Positions 10,617 to 19,984 of a DNA stretch of 64,000 nucleotides are shown one piece after another. Positions within the stretch are counted from its first letter, which is position 1; each line of letters opens with the position of its first letter. The notes beneath the pieces were generated by a model. It was not told where the DNA came from. It searched no databases and worked only from the letters and a program-made list of their open reading frames with translations. The stretch comes from Actinomycetes bacterium (lineage in GTDB: Bacteria > Actinomycetota > Actinomycetes > S36-B12), in NCBI GenBank assembly GCA_024641635.1, contig JAHECS010000002.1, forward strand, positions 62,001-126,000, read 5' to 3'. A program made the position numbers and the translations under genes.

Positions 10617-12740
10617 CTAGAGGAACGGGACTATCCGCAGCCCCATGGTCGGCGTCGCGGCCCGCTGCCCGACGGTGTCGACGACGACCGCAGCAACCTG
10701 CACGCGACCCTTGCCCGGCGGGAGGTAGACGCGGAACGGCCGGGCGTCGTCACTCCCGATCGAGCGCCACCGTCCGCCCGGGCGGCGAACGAGGAAGGTG
10801 ACCGTGGACGGGTCGGTTCCAGGCACTGTGGCGCTGAGGCGGAAGGTCCCCGTGACGAAGTCCTTGGCGACCTTGAGCGAGATCGTCGGCTCCGGCGGCC
10901 CGGGCAGCGTGCGGTCGGCACGCAGGACGAGCGACGAGCGCGCCGGCAGGACCAGTGCCACGCCACCGGACGCATCCGACCTCACCGGAGGACCTCCGAG
11001 CAGCGAAGACCACGTGGCATCAGGCGTCGACGTCGGCACGGTCACCGTGGCTGGCGCCCCGCCCGAGTTGAACGCCACGAGGTACTCCGTGCGAGCGGCC
11101 GCATCGATCCGGCTGGCGGCGAACACGCTCCCACGACCCAGTCGCGGAATCATGGCTCCCGACGCCAGAGCGGGATGCGAGCGCCGCAGCCTCGCGAGGG
11201 CGGTGATCCGGGCCTCGATCGGCGACGACTCCCCGAAGGACGATCCCGTTCCTATCGGCGGGCCGCCGATGCGCTCCTCCTGCTGCCAGTCCTGAACCAT
11301 CGTCGGGAACATGTCCTGTCGCGCGCGCTTGTCGGTGCCGTCGCCGGACCCCGTCATCCCCACCTCGTCCCCGTAGTAGACGACCGGAACTCCGCGCGTG
11401 AGGTAGAGGAGGTCGTGCGCCAGCAGCGCCCGCTCGAGCAGCGGCGCGCCGGTCTCCTGGGTGTCGGCAGCCAGGAAGAAGCCGATCCGGCCCATGTCGT
11501 GATTGCCGAGGAAGGTCGTCAGCCCGTAGGCGTTGCTGGTCGCCGAGGTGTAGTAGTCGTCCTCCGCGAACAGGGAGGTGAGCAGCGCCCCACTGGCCCG
11601 GCCGGCGCTGAACTTCCGCACGGCGTCCTGGTACGGGAAGTCGAGCACCGACGGCAGCTGGCGTTCACGCATCGTCTCCGACAGTTGCGCGGCATCGGTG
11701 TCCCAGACCTCGGCGAAGCTGGTGAACGACGGCTTGCCCGCTGCGGCCGCCTCCTGCTGGATGAGCGGCAGCCAGCGGCCGAAGAAGTACGGATCCACGT
11801 GCTTGGCGGTGTCGATGCGGAAGCCGTCGATTCCGTACTTCGTGATCCAGTCGCCGTAGGCATCGGCCAGGGCCCTCACGACCGTCCAGTCCTCGGTCAT
11901 CAGGTCGTCGAGACCGGAGAAGTCCCCGTCCATCTCGCAGCGGCCGACGCAGCTGCCCCAGGAGATGTCGCCGCGGTTGTGGTAGCGGGTCAGCTGATTC
12001 AGCACGGCGGGGGCCTTCGCGCGACGCAGCCCGGGCGAGACGGTCGGGGTCTTGGCGAAGCTTCGCCGTGCGGCCAGCCGGGGGAAGGTGCTGCCGACGG
12101 TGTACGACCATGGGTTGAAGGCTCGCCCCGTGGCGGTGCGGTAGGGCGACCTGCCGAGCGGGACGTAGCTGTTGCCCTCCGGGTAGGAGATGACGTCAGC
12201 GGTGTGGTTCACCACCACGTCGAGGAACACCTTCATGTCGAGCTTCTTCGCACACGACATGAAGGCCGCGAACTCCGCCTCGGTGCCTAGGTGCGGATCA
12301 GGTCGGGTGATGTCGAGGAACCAGTAGCCGTGGTACGCGGCACTCGATCCCTGCACGGTCCGCTGCACGAACGGTGGCGTGATCCAGACTGCCGAGAAGC
12401 CCAGCCTCTTGAGCCTCGCGAGCCCGTCATCGGACGGATCGGCCTCGTCGCACCGCCCGGTGAGCCCGGCCAGGTCCCCCCCGTGGAAGTACGCGTCCGA
12501 CGACGACTCGAACCCGGTCCGCTCCAGGCCGCCGCTCGCGCCGCCGGTGTTGTTCGCCGGATCGCCGTCCCGGTAGCGGTCCGTCATCACGAAGTAGAAG
12601 GCGTCCGAGGCGATCGGCGACCGGACGGACGGGACGGCCAGCGACGTGAGCGCGTCGTCCGCCGACGCCGCTCCCGTCGTGAGCCCAGCCGTGAGCCCCG
12701 CGACGGCGACCGCGACGAGGAGCGGCCTACCGAAGTGCAA
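10617..12740 (-). CDS. Secreted GH13 alpha-amylase
   Basis: A 707-residue exported glycoside hydrolase family 13 enzyme that would cut starch or glycogen outside the cell to feed the MalEFG importer. After a signal peptide ending ASA near residue 27 come the (beta/alpha)8 barrel with LDVVVNHT near 173, nucleophile D310 in GFRID, acid E344 in FAEVWD and the NHD motif at 413-415. A C-terminal all-beta region (about 540-707) resembles domain C plus an Ig-like module. The only plausible start is TTG at 12740, inside the end of the ATPase gene (14-base overlap), with a weak ribosome site; translational coupling is likely. Confidence 0.88.
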   Translation of the reverse strand: MHFGRPLLVAVAVAGLTAGLTTGAASADDALTSLAVPSVRSPIASDAFYFVMTDRYRDGDPANNTGGASGGLERTGFESSSDAYFHGGDLAGLTGRCDEADPSDDGLARLKRLGFSAVWITPPFVQRTVQGSSAAYHGYWFLDITRPDPHLGTEAEFAAFMSCAKKLDMKVFLDVVVNHTADVISYPEGNSYVPLGRSPYRTATGRAFNPWSYTVGSTFPRLAARRSFAKTPTVSPGLRRAKAPAVLNQLTRYHNRGDISWGSCVGRCEMDGDFSGLDDLMTEDWTVVRALADAYGDWITKYGIDGFRIDTAKHVDPYFFGRWLPLIQQEAAAAGKPSFTSFAEVWDTDAAQLSETMRERQLPSVLDFPYQDAVRKFSAGRASGALLTSLFAEDDYYTSATSNAYGLTTFLGNHDMGRIGFFLAADTQETGAPLLERALLAHDLLYLTRGVPVVYYGDEVGMTGSGDGTDKRARQDMFPTMVQDWQQEERIGGPPIGTGSSFGESSPIEARITALARLRRSHPALASGAMIPRLGRGSVFAASRIDAAARTEYLVAFNSGGAPATVTVPTSTPDATWSSLLGGPPVRSDASGGVALVLPARSSLVLRADRTLPGPPEPTISLKVAKDFVTGTFRLSATVPGTDPSTVTFLVRRPGGRWRSIGSDDARPFRVYLPPGKGRVQVAAVVVDTVGQRAATPTMGLRIVPFL

Positions 12741-13908
12741 TTCCCGATTCCAGGTCGAAGAACTGGATCCGGGCGGGGTCGACGTGGATCTGGATCGGGT
12801 CCTCGGTCGTGAAGTGCAGCCGTGGCGGGAAGACGGCGGTGCCCTGGATGTCGGTCGCGTGGCGCAAGCGGCCGACCTCCTCCTCCTCGTTCACCAGTCC
12901 GCTGCCAAGGCGCGACTCGTCGACCGGCGTGCCCTCCAGAGCGAAGGTCACATGCACCGAGGAGCCGAGGGCCTCCGCCAGGACGACATGGGCATTCAGG
13001 GTGGAGTAGCCCTCCCGAGGCTCAGGATGGATGTCCTCCGCGCGGACGCCGACGATGACCTCCTCGTTGTTGCGCGACTGCAGGGCCGAACGTGCGGCCA
13101 CGACATCGCGCGGCACCCAGATCTCCTGAGAGCCGACCTTGAGACGGGCACCCTCATCGTCCAGCGTCAGGCCGGCGTGGAACAGGGTCATCGGCGGGGT
13201 CCCGATGAAGCCGGCGACGAAGACGTTGTCGGGGTTGTCATACAGGTCCTGCGGTGCCGCAACCTGCTGCAGTTCACCGAGCCGCAGCACCGCGACCCGG
13301 TGCCCCATCGTCATGGCCTCGACCTGGTCGTGCGTCACGTACAGCGTCGTGATCCCCATCTGCCTCTGCAGGCCGGCGATCTCGGCGCGCATCTGCACCC
13401 GCAGCTTGGCATCGAGGTTGGACAGCGGCTCGTCCATGAGGAAGAGCTCGGCATCGCGGACGATCGCACGGCCCATGGCGACGCGCTGGCGCTGCCCACC
13501 GGACAGCTGCTTGGGCTTGCGGCTCAGCATGGACGTCAGGTCGAGGAGCCGGCCTGCCCGGCCGACCTTCTCCTTGATCGTCTCCTTCGGCTCGTGGCGC
13601 AGGGCGAGCCCGAAGCCGATGTTGTCCCCGACCGTCATGTGCGGGTAGAGGGCATAGCTCTGGAAGACCATGGCGATATTGCGGTCGCGGGGGCCGACGT
13701 CGTTGACCACCTTGCCCCCGATGCTCACAGTGCCGTCGGTGATGTCCTCGAGCCCTGCCACCATGCGAAGGGCGGTCGTCTTGCCGCAGCCCGACGGCCC
13801 GACGAGCACGAGGAACTCGCCGTCCTCGACGTCCAGGGAGAGGTCCTTCACGGCATGGAAGCCGTTGTCGTAGACCTTGTCGACGTTGTCCAGCACCAGC
13901 TCGGCCAT
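12727..13908 (-). CDS. MsmK/UgpC-type sugar ABC transporter ATPase
   Basis: A 393-residue carbohydrate-importer ATPase. Walker A GPSGCGKTT near residue 38, Q-loop FQSYALYPHM, signature LSGGQRQR near 136, Walker B LFLMDEPLSNLD and the switch histidine in YVTHDQ are all intact. The last ~150 residues are the OB-fold (MOP-like) regulatory domain of MalK/MsmK proteins. It starts two bases after the stop of the intracellular GH13 gene. Actinobacterial importers often share one such ATPase genome-wide, but here it sits inside the mal cluster and presumably drives MalFG. Confidence 0.95.
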   Translation of the reverse strand: MAELVLDNVDKVYDNGFHAVKDLSLDVEDGEFLVLVGPSGCGKTTALRMVAGLEDITDGTVSIGGKVVNDVGPRDRNIAMVFQSYALYPHMTVGDNIGFGLALRHEPKETIKEKVGRAGRLLDLTSMLSRKPKQLSGGQRQRVAMGRAIVRDAELFLMDEPLSNLDAKLRVQMRAEIAGLQRQMGITTLYVTHDQVEAMTMGHRVAVLRLGELQQVAAPQDLYDNPDNVFVAGFIGTPPMTLFHAGLTLDDEGARLKVGSQEIWVPRDVVAARSALQSRNNEEVIVGVRAEDIHPEPREGYSTLNAHVVLAEALGSSVHVTFALEGTPVDESRLGSGLVNEEEEVGRLRHATDIQGTAVFPPRLHFTTEDPIQIHVDPARIQFFDLESGIALR

Positions 13909-13910
13909 GA

Positions 13911-15761
13911 CTACATACCTTCCACTCGCCAGACGCCAGCACCTGCTGACGGGACATCGATGACGGCCTGCTCGGCGACGATCTGCGCCGTGAAGCCGAA
14001 CAGGTGGGAGAGAGAGCGCGCATTCAGGTGCATCAGGGGAACGCGCACCGGCTCCGCCTGACTCCGCGACACGACGACGAGGATCGACTCGCCCGCACCC
14101 TCACGCACGAATGCCAGAGCGTCATTGCCGACATGCACCCAACGCAGTCCGCCCTCCGCCAGGGCTGAGCTGGCCCGGCGGATCCCGAGGAGCGCGCGGT
14201 AGGCCGCCAACGTGTCCATGTCCCAGGCGTTCGGGTCGTTCCACGGGAAGGGGGTTCGGGAGTCCTCGCCCCAGCTGCCGGTCGCGCCGATCTCGTCCCC
14301 CGCGAACACCATCGGCACACCCGGAAGGCCCACCGCCAGCGCCAGCGCGGCGACCTGCCGCTCGTGCGACCCGACGACCGTGCGGATCCGTGCCGTGTCG
14401 TGACTGCCCAGGATGTTCCAGCTCGCGATCAGGGAGCGCCAGGGGATGCGGGCGTGGAAGGCCCGCAGCGAGGCGACCGCCTGCTCGCCCGTGATCACCG
14501 GGACCTGCACGGGCAGGCCGAGGAAGGTCTCGTGGAAGTCGGCCCCGCGCAGCCAGCACCAGACCTGCCGGGTGAAGCCGGCGTAGTTCATCGTGCCGTG
14601 CCAGCCGTCGCCCAGGAGGTCGCCACTGGCGTCATGCCCATGCTCGGCGACGAGCAGCACGTCGTCGCTCTCGAGCGCCATCGCCGACCGGACATCCTTC
14701 GCGAACTCGTGCGTGACGTCCACGGACCCCATCCGCCCGGCCATGTTGGCCACGTCCACGCGCCAGCCGTCCAGGCCAGCGGGCCCACGCAGCCACGACC
14801 GTACGGGGGACTCATGCGACGACACGAGGGCCTCGCGCAAGCCCTCGCTCGTGAGGTCGAACTTGGGCAGGCTCGGGACGTTGCACCAGCACTCGTAGCC
14901 GTGCTGCAGGTCAGCGTCGAACCGGAAGTACTCGCGCTCCGGTGAATCGGGATCCTGGGCGCTCGTGAACCAGGGATGGTGCCGGCCACAGTGGTTCAGG
15001 GTGATGTCCCCGATGACACGCATGCCCCGCTCGTGTGCGTCGGCCACGAGGCGTTCGAGTGCGGCATCGCCTCCCAGCAGCGGGTCGACGGCGGCGAAGG
15101 ACGACGCGTCGTAGCGATGCGTGGACCCCGCCGGGAACACCGGCGTCATGTACAGGACATCGGCGCCCAAGGACGAGACATGATCGAGGTGCCGACGCAC
15201 GCCGTCGAGGTGCCCGCCGAAGTACTCCCGCGGCGTGTCCGGTCCGCGCCCCTGGGGTGCGTCGCTCCAGGATCGAGGCACGGCCCACTCGGGCAGAGCG
15301 ACGCCATCCGGAGGTACTGCCACGCCTTCGTCGTCCCCTGCACGTGCGAAGCGGTCGGGGAAGACCTGGTAGATGACGGAGGCGTAGGTCCAGTCGGGCG
15401 GCGGGGCCGTCGCGCTGACCACGAAGTCCGTGGCATCGGGGACGTCGTGGTCGACGAGGCCCCCGGCTGTCAGCCAGGCGTAGCCGAACGCCCCGCCTGC
15501 GAGCAGCCATCGATAGTGCGTCTCGACGTTCCTCACGTCGATGTGCGCCACCCACCAGACGTCAGAGCCCACCGCCTCCTTGGCCTCGGCCACGACGACG
15601 TGCGGCTCCCCGTCCCGGACCGTTCTCAGCACCACCGTCTCAGGCTGGTGATCGCGGTCGGTCCGCAGGCGCAGCGTCAGTGTGTCGCCTAGGCGCGGGG
15701 ACAGCGTCGACACGCAGAGCGACGACCCGTCGTGGTGCACGCGCAGGGCAAGGGCAGGCAC
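13911..15761 (-). CDS. Intracellular GH13 neopullulanase / cyclomaltodextrinase-like glycosidase
   Basis: A 616-residue GH13 enzyme without a signal peptide, of the neopullulanase/cyclomaltodextrinase/maltogenic group. An N-terminal beta domain (1 to ~120) precedes the barrel: VIYQVFPDRFAR near 132, GDITLNHCGRHHPWF, nucleophile in DGWRVDVANM, acid in LLVAEHGHDA, and GSHDTARI. It probably splits imported maltodextrins to glucose and maltose. The GTG start overlaps the TAG of malG by one base, which fixes the start; the much longer open frame upstream is malG antisense reading. It sits between permease and ATPase genes in the cluster. Confidence 0.9.
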   Translation of the reverse strand: MPALALRVHHDGSSLCVSTLSPRLGDTLTLRLRTDRDHQPETVVLRTVRDGEPHVVVAEAKEAVGSDVWWVAHIDVRNVETHYRWLLAGGAFGYAWLTAGGLVDHDVPDATDFVVSATAPPPDWTYASVIYQVFPDRFARAGDDEGVAVPPDGVALPEWAVPRSWSDAPQGRGPDTPREYFGGHLDGVRRHLDHVSSLGADVLYMTPVFPAGSTHRYDASSFAAVDPLLGGDAALERLVADAHERGMRVIGDITLNHCGRHHPWFTSAQDPDSPEREYFRFDADLQHGYECWCNVPSLPKFDLTSEGLREALVSSHESPVRSWLRGPAGLDGWRVDVANMAGRMGSVDVTHEFAKDVRSAMALESDDVLLVAEHGHDASGDLLGDGWHGTMNYAGFTRQVWCWLRGADFHETFLGLPVQVPVITGEQAVASLRAFHARIPWRSLIASWNILGSHDTARIRTVVGSHERQVAALALAVGLPGVPMVFAGDEIGATGSWGEDSRTPFPWNDPNAWDMDTLAAYRALLGIRRASSALAEGGLRWVHVGNDALAFVREGAGESILVVVSRSQAEPVRVPLMHLNARSLSHLFGFTAQIVAEQAVIDVPSAGAGVWRVEGM

Positions 15762-16666
15762 TACCCCTTCACCGACCCCGCGGTGAGGCCGCCGACGATG
15801 AACCTCTGCAGGAACATGAAGAGGATGACGACGGGGATCGCGGCCAGCAGGGCACCAGCCGCGAACGGTCCCCAGTTCTCCGAGTACTCGTTGGCGATGA
15901 AGCCCTGAAGCCCGACAGCGAGGGTCTTGGTCTCCGGAGTCTGGATGAGGGCGCTGGCGATGATGAACTCGTTGATGGTCCCGATGAAACTGAGCAGGCC
16001 GACGACCGCGAGCACCGGGACGGCAAGCGGGAGGATGATGCCCCAGAACACCTGGCCGTGCGTCGCTCCATCGACCTTCGCCGACTCGTCGATCTCCATC
16101 GGGATCGTGTCGAAGAACCCCTTGATCAGCCACGCGTTGACGCCCATGGCACCGCCCAGGTACACGAGGGTGAGGCCGGACAGGGTGTCGAGCCCGATGG
16201 GCGGGAAGACGTCGCCGATGTTCACCATGATGATGTAGATCGCGGTGAGGCTGAGGAACTGCGGGAACATCTGCACCAGGAGAAGGAACATGAGGCCGAC
16301 CTTGCGCCCCTTGAACCTGAATCGACTGAACGCGTAGGCGGCCCCCGCGGCGATGAGCACGGTGAAGACCGCGGCCACAGTGGCCACGATCATCGTGTTG
16401 ATGTACCAGTTGGCGTACGGCTGGTCGGGGTTGTTGAAGAGCGTCTGGAAGTTGGCGAGGGTCGGCTCCGTCGGGATGATGGCGCTGCTGCTGATCGACG
16501 GATCGTTCGTGAACGCCGCGCTGACGACCCAGAGAACGGGGAAGAGGGCTGCTGCGATCGCCACCCACGCGACGATGTGCCGCCAGCCGAAGGCGCGGAA
16601 CCAGCCGCCGAACGTTCGCCGCTTGGCCTTGGGGAGCGGGGGCGCGGATGCGGTGACGGCGCTCAT
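15761..16666 (-). CDS. malG: Maltose/maltodextrin ABC transporter permease MalG
   Basis: A 301-residue permease with six membrane segments; the first is around residues 31-51. The cytoplasmic EAA loop (IDESAKVDGATHGQVFWGI, about residue 198) docks to the ATPase. The C-terminal FIVGGLTAGSVKG is typical of MalG, whose tail reaches the nucleotide sites. The ATG overlaps the malF stop as ATGA; the stop shares one base with the GTG of the GH13 gene. It forms the heterodimeric channel with MalF. Confidence 0.95.
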   Translation of the reverse strand: MSAVTASAPPLPKAKRRTFGGWFRAFGWRHIVAWVAIAAALFPVLWVVSAAFTNDPSISSSAIIPTEPTLANFQTLFNNPDQPYANWYINTMIVATVAAVFTVLIAAGAAYAFSRFRFKGRKVGLMFLLLVQMFPQFLSLTAIYIIMVNIGDVFPPIGLDTLSGLTLVYLGGAMGVNAWLIKGFFDTIPMEIDESAKVDGATHGQVFWGIILPLAVPVLAVVGLLSFIGTINEFIIASALIQTPETKTLAVGLQGFIANEYSENWGPFAAGALLAAIPVVILFMFLQRFIVGGLTAGSVKG

Positions 16667-18534
16667 GAGCGCTCCTCCCTCAGGGCCTTGGATCGGGCGA
16701 ACGAGATGGCCGAGATGGTTCCGACGATCAGGAAGATGATGATGGAGATCGCACTGGCCAGCCCGAAGTCGTTGCCCTTGCCGGCCGCGAAGGCGATCTT
16801 GTACGTGTAGCTGATGAGGATGTCGGTGGCGCCGGCTACCGAGGAGCCCTCGAGGGCCGGACCACCCCCGGTCAGCAGGTAGATGTTGTTGAAGTTGTTG
16901 AAGTTGAAGGCGAATGACGCCACGAGCAGCGGTGTCAGCGCCACGAGGAGGAGCGGCAGGTTCACCAGGCGGAACACCTGGAAGTTCCTCGCACCATCGA
17001 TCCGGGCGGCCTCCTGCAGCTCGCTGGGAATCGCCTGCAGGGCGCCCGTCGAGACCAGGAACATGTACGGAACGCCGAGCCACAGGTTCACGAGGAGGCA
17101 CGAGACCTTCGCCCAGAACGGGTCGAACAGCCACGGGATGCCCAGCCCGGTCGCCGTGTTGATGGCACCGAAGTCGTCGTTGAGGAGCCCTGCCCACACG
17201 AGGACGGACAGGAAGGCCGGTACCGCGTAGGGGATGATCAGCAGCGACCGGTAGATCTTCTGCCCGCGCATGCCCGGCTTGTTGAGCGCGATCGCCAGCG
17301 TGAGGCCAACCGCGAAGGTCAGGAGCACGGTGAGGATCGCGTAGATGAACGTCCAGATGAAGACGTAGACGAAAGGCCCGCTGACGTCGGGGTCGGTGAG
17401 GATCGAGGCGAAGTTGGACCAGCCGATGTTCTCTCGCCAACCGGGCAGCAGCTCGTCGTCCGGGTTGTCAGGGTTGGTGAAGGACCCCTCCCCGTTGTCG
17501 GTGTACACGACCCCGGTCTCGATGTTCGTGAACGTGTCGGTGGCCGCGTCGTAGACGACGATCGGGGTCAGCTCGATCGCGGACGTGAAACCTTCGGCGA
17601 CGATGTACCCGCCATTGGGGCCCGGAATCTTCACGTCCGCGAGCGTCGTGTCGAGTGACGGGTAGTCCGCCTCCGGGACGGTGGCGTAGCCGGTCACGCC
17701 CGTAACGGTCCCGAACTCGTCGCGCTGCACGTCGCCCGGCGGCACGGGATCCAGACCCTCGTTCGTCCCGATGAAGGTGGGCGGCCAGCCGCCCTCGGGC
17801 TCAGGCACGGCGATGTTCATGTCTCCGCCGTCGAGCGAGGCCTCGGACGACGCCACGTCGGTCGAGACCTCACCGGCGCCGAACTCCGTCTGCACACTCG
17901 CCTCGGGACTCGCCGCCTCCGAACCGCCGAACTCCGTCTGCACACTCGCCTCGGGACTCGCCGCCTCCGAACCGCCGAACTCCGTCTGCACACTCGCCTC
18001 GGGACTGGCCGCCTCCGAACCGCCGAACTCCGTCTGCGTCTCGTCGACGGGGACCTCGCCCAGGTCGGTGCCGTCGGTGAGGGTCTCGTCGAGGGGCTCG
18101 TTCGGCACTTCGGTGAGCGCGAGGACCACCTTCTGGCCCTCGGCGTAGAGCGGGAGCATGTCGTAGCTGACGGCACCGTCGGTCTCGGCGACCGAGTCCG
18201 TCTGGATCGTGTCGATCGCCTCCTCCTTCGAGCCGATGTGGCCCGTGGAGTAGTTGGTGAACGCGATCGCGACCGTGTAGCCGATGGGGATGAGCTGGAA
18301 GATGGTGAGCAGGATCGCCCCGATGATCACGTACTTGCCGGGGATGAATCGCTTGCCCAGGAGGAAGAAGTCGAGCGCCAGGGTGCAGCCGACGAGGACG
18401 ACGAGCATCGCCCAGTTGGCCGTCGACAGAAGCGCTGGGATCGCCCAGATGGCGGCGCCGTTGACGAGGCCGAGGAAGACGAGCTTGAGGATGAGCGCCG
18501 GGGTGCCCCCGAAGCGGGAGATCAGGGCCTGCAT
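16663..18534 (-). CDS. malF: Maltose/maltodextrin ABC transporter permease MalF with large extracellular P2-like domain
   Basis: A 623-residue permease with the enterobacterial MalF topology: three N-terminal membrane helices (about residues 13-36, 41-60, 68-91), a large external loop (about 98-385), then five further helices. ENIGWSNFASILTD after the loop, YRSLLIIPYAVP, the EAA loop LQEAARIDGARNFQVF and NFNNFNNIYLLTGGGP all match MalF. The external loop carries three exact 16-residue repeats beginning QTEFGGSE at residues 167-214 and a degenerate fourth. In E. coli the P2 loop contacts the binding protein. Most Gram-positive MalF proteins have little or no such loop. Confidence 0.95.
   Translation of the reverse strand: MQALISRFGGTPALILKLVFLGLVNGAAIWAIPALLSTANWAMLVVLVGCTLALDFFLLGKRFIPGKYVIIGAILLTIFQLIPIGYTVAIAFTNYSTGHIGSKEEAIDTIQTDSVAETDGAVSYDMLPLYAEGQKVVLALTEVPNEPLDETLTDGTDLGEVPVDETQTEFGGSEAASPEASVQTEFGGSEAASPEASVQTEFGGSEAASPEASVQTEFGAGEVSTDVASSEASLDGGDMNIAVPEPEGGWPPTFIGTNEGLDPVPPGDVQRDEFGTVTGVTGYATVPEADYPSLDTTLADVKIPGPNGGYIVAEGFTSAIELTPIVVYDAATDTFTNIETGVVYTDNGEGSFTNPDNPDDELLPGWRENIGWSNFASILTDPDVSGPFVYVFIWTFIYAILTVLLTFAVGLTLAIALNKPGMRGQKIYRSLLIIPYAVPAFLSVLVWAGLLNDDFGAINTATGLGIPWLFDPFWAKVSCLLVNLWLGVPYMFLVSTGALQAIPSELQEAARIDGARNFQVFRLVNLPLLLVALTPLLVASFAFNFNNFNNIYLLTGGGPALEGSSVAGATDILISYTYKIAFAAGKGNDFGLASAISIIIFLIVGTISAISFARSKALREERS
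17881..18024. repeat. Three tandem 48-bp repeats inside malF
   Basis: Copies at 17881-17928, 17929-17976 and 17977-18024, differing by one base in the third; the first 13 bases of a fourth copy follow at 18025. Each encodes 16 residues rich in Glu, Ser and Ala. Near-identity at DNA level points to recent duplication and likely copy-number variation between strains. Confidence 0.95.
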
Positions 18535-18592
18535 CGTCGTGGACGCTCCTTCACCGGTGGCGCGGGTGGCCGGGGCAAGTCAATCGAAGAAA

Positions 18593-18629
18593 GTGCGGGG
18601 ATCTCCGAACTTTCCGGAGATCCCCGCAC
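18593..18629 (-). terminator. 15-bp hairpin between malE and malF
   Basis: Perfect 15-base arms (18593-18607 and 18615-18629) with a seven-base loop, in the 112-base gap after the malE stop. No T-tract follows. It probably acts as a partial terminator or 3' RNA-stabilising stem that keeps binding-protein mRNA above permease mRNA, as known for malE-malF gaps elsewhere. Confidence 0.75.
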
Positions 18630-18646
18630 CCTGTGTCAGACGGGCG

Positions 18647-19882
18647 TCAGCCCTGAGCGATGGCCTTCTTGACCGTCGCCTGCGCCTGAGCGAAGGACTT
18701 CTGCGCCGGGATGGCGCCCTTGCCCTTGGTGGAGTTCACCCACGCGCCGCCGAGAGCGCCCCAGACGGAGGCCATCTGCGGAACGTTCGGCATCGGCACG
18801 CCACCGGTGCTGGCGGCCGAGAAGGCCTTCAGGACCGGATCGGAGACGGAAGCCGCGGCGATCTTGTTCGCCGGGGTGCGGCCGTCGGCCGCGGCGAGCT
18901 TGGCCTGGAACTGAGCACCGGCCATGAACTGGGTCACCAGGGCGTTGGCCCCGATCTGCACGCCATGCTGCGCGGCGTACTTGGTGACCATCGCGCCCTG
19001 GGCGCCGAGGAACGGCACCGGCGTGATGCCGTTGACCATGGGCGGAACCGTGGTCACGCGGTACTTGAAGGGCAGGGCCTTGATGGCCTCGAGCTCCCAC
19101 GGACCGGTGATCCAGAACGGCGACTTGCCGGTGGTGAAGGCGGTCTTGGCGATGCCGTAGTCGACCTTCGAGTTGATCAGGCCGGTCTTGTTCCAGACGT
19201 TGATCTGGTTCTGGTTCTTGCGGAAGGTCGGGTTGTCGAGGCCCACCGTCTTGACGTTGACGGACCCGGACGGGTTGGTCCCGAAGATGTAGCCGCCGAG
19301 GCCGCTGAACATCGGGTACATGTGGTACGCGTCGCCGTTGGCGCCCTGCGGCACCGCGAACGGCACGGTGACCTTGCCCTTCTTCTTCAGCGCCAGTGCC
19401 TGGGTGCTGAGCTCAGCCCACGTCTTGGGCTGGGTCTTGATCAGGTTCGCGTTCGTGATCATCGCGACGTTCTCGATCTGCGTCGGGATGCCGTAGATGC
19501 CGGATCCGTAGCGGAACCCCTGCAGCGCGAAGGGCGAGAGGGCCTGGATGGTCTTCTTCGGGACGTTCAGGCGGACGATGAGGCCGTTCGCCGCGAGGGC
19601 GCCCGTCCAGTCATGCGCGCCGGAGATGACGTCGGGTGCCGAGGCAGCCGACACCGTGGCGAGATCGTCACGGATCTTGCCGAAGTCCTTGGGCACGAGG
19701 TTGATCTTGTAGCCGGCGTAGCCGCCGCTCAGCACCTCGCGATAGTTGGCGATCCGCTTCTGGTCGACCCAGACGGTGATCTCGTTGCTCGCTGCGTGCG
19801 CCACGGGGGCGGCAAGCAGCGAACCGAAGGCGACGGTGGCTACCACGGGGGCAGCCACGATCGCACGCAGCGACCTGCGCAT
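18647..19882 (-). CDS. malE: Maltose/maltodextrin-binding protein MalE
   Basis: A 411-residue extracellular binding protein. A signal peptide with MRRSLR at its start and a cleavage site after AHA (about residue 30) shows export; there is no lipobox cysteine, so it is predicted not to be lipid-anchored, unusual for a Gram-positive binding protein. ITVWVDQKR, GIPTQIENVAMITN and PNVPQMASVWGA match maltose-binding proteins. The ATG at 19882 has a GAGAGAGGACC ribosome site; the longer frame would start in the leader. It heads the cluster, downstream of a LacI-type operator. Confidence 0.94.
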   Translation of the reverse strand: MRRSLRAIVAAPVVATVAFGSLLAAPVAHAASNEITVWVDQKRIANYREVLSGGYAGYKINLVPKDFGKIRDDLATVSAASAPDVISGAHDWTGALAANGLIVRLNVPKKTIQALSPFALQGFRYGSGIYGIPTQIENVAMITNANLIKTQPKTWAELSTQALALKKKGKVTVPFAVPQGANGDAYHMYPMFSGLGGYIFGTNPSGSVNVKTVGLDNPTFRKNQNQINVWNKTGLINSKVDYGIAKTAFTTGKSPFWITGPWELEAIKALPFKYRVTTVPPMVNGITPVPFLGAQGAMVTKYAAQHGVQIGANALVTQFMAGAQFQAKLAAADGRTPANKIAAASVSDPVLKAFSAASTGGVPMPNVPQMASVWGALGGAWVNSTKGKGAIPAQKSFAQAQATVKKAIAQG

Positions 19883-19984
19883 GCTTGGTCCTCTCTCTTC
19901 GGCCGACAAGGCCGTTTCTGTGAAATTGGGGGCAATGGCCCACCGGAACAATGTGACAGAAATGTAGGCCCGAAGGTTCCCTCA

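Noticed and set aside
13911-16568. 885-codon frame suggesting a large fusion enzyme
   Set aside because: The part above 15761 is malG read in another frame; the TAGTG overlap fixes the GH13 start.
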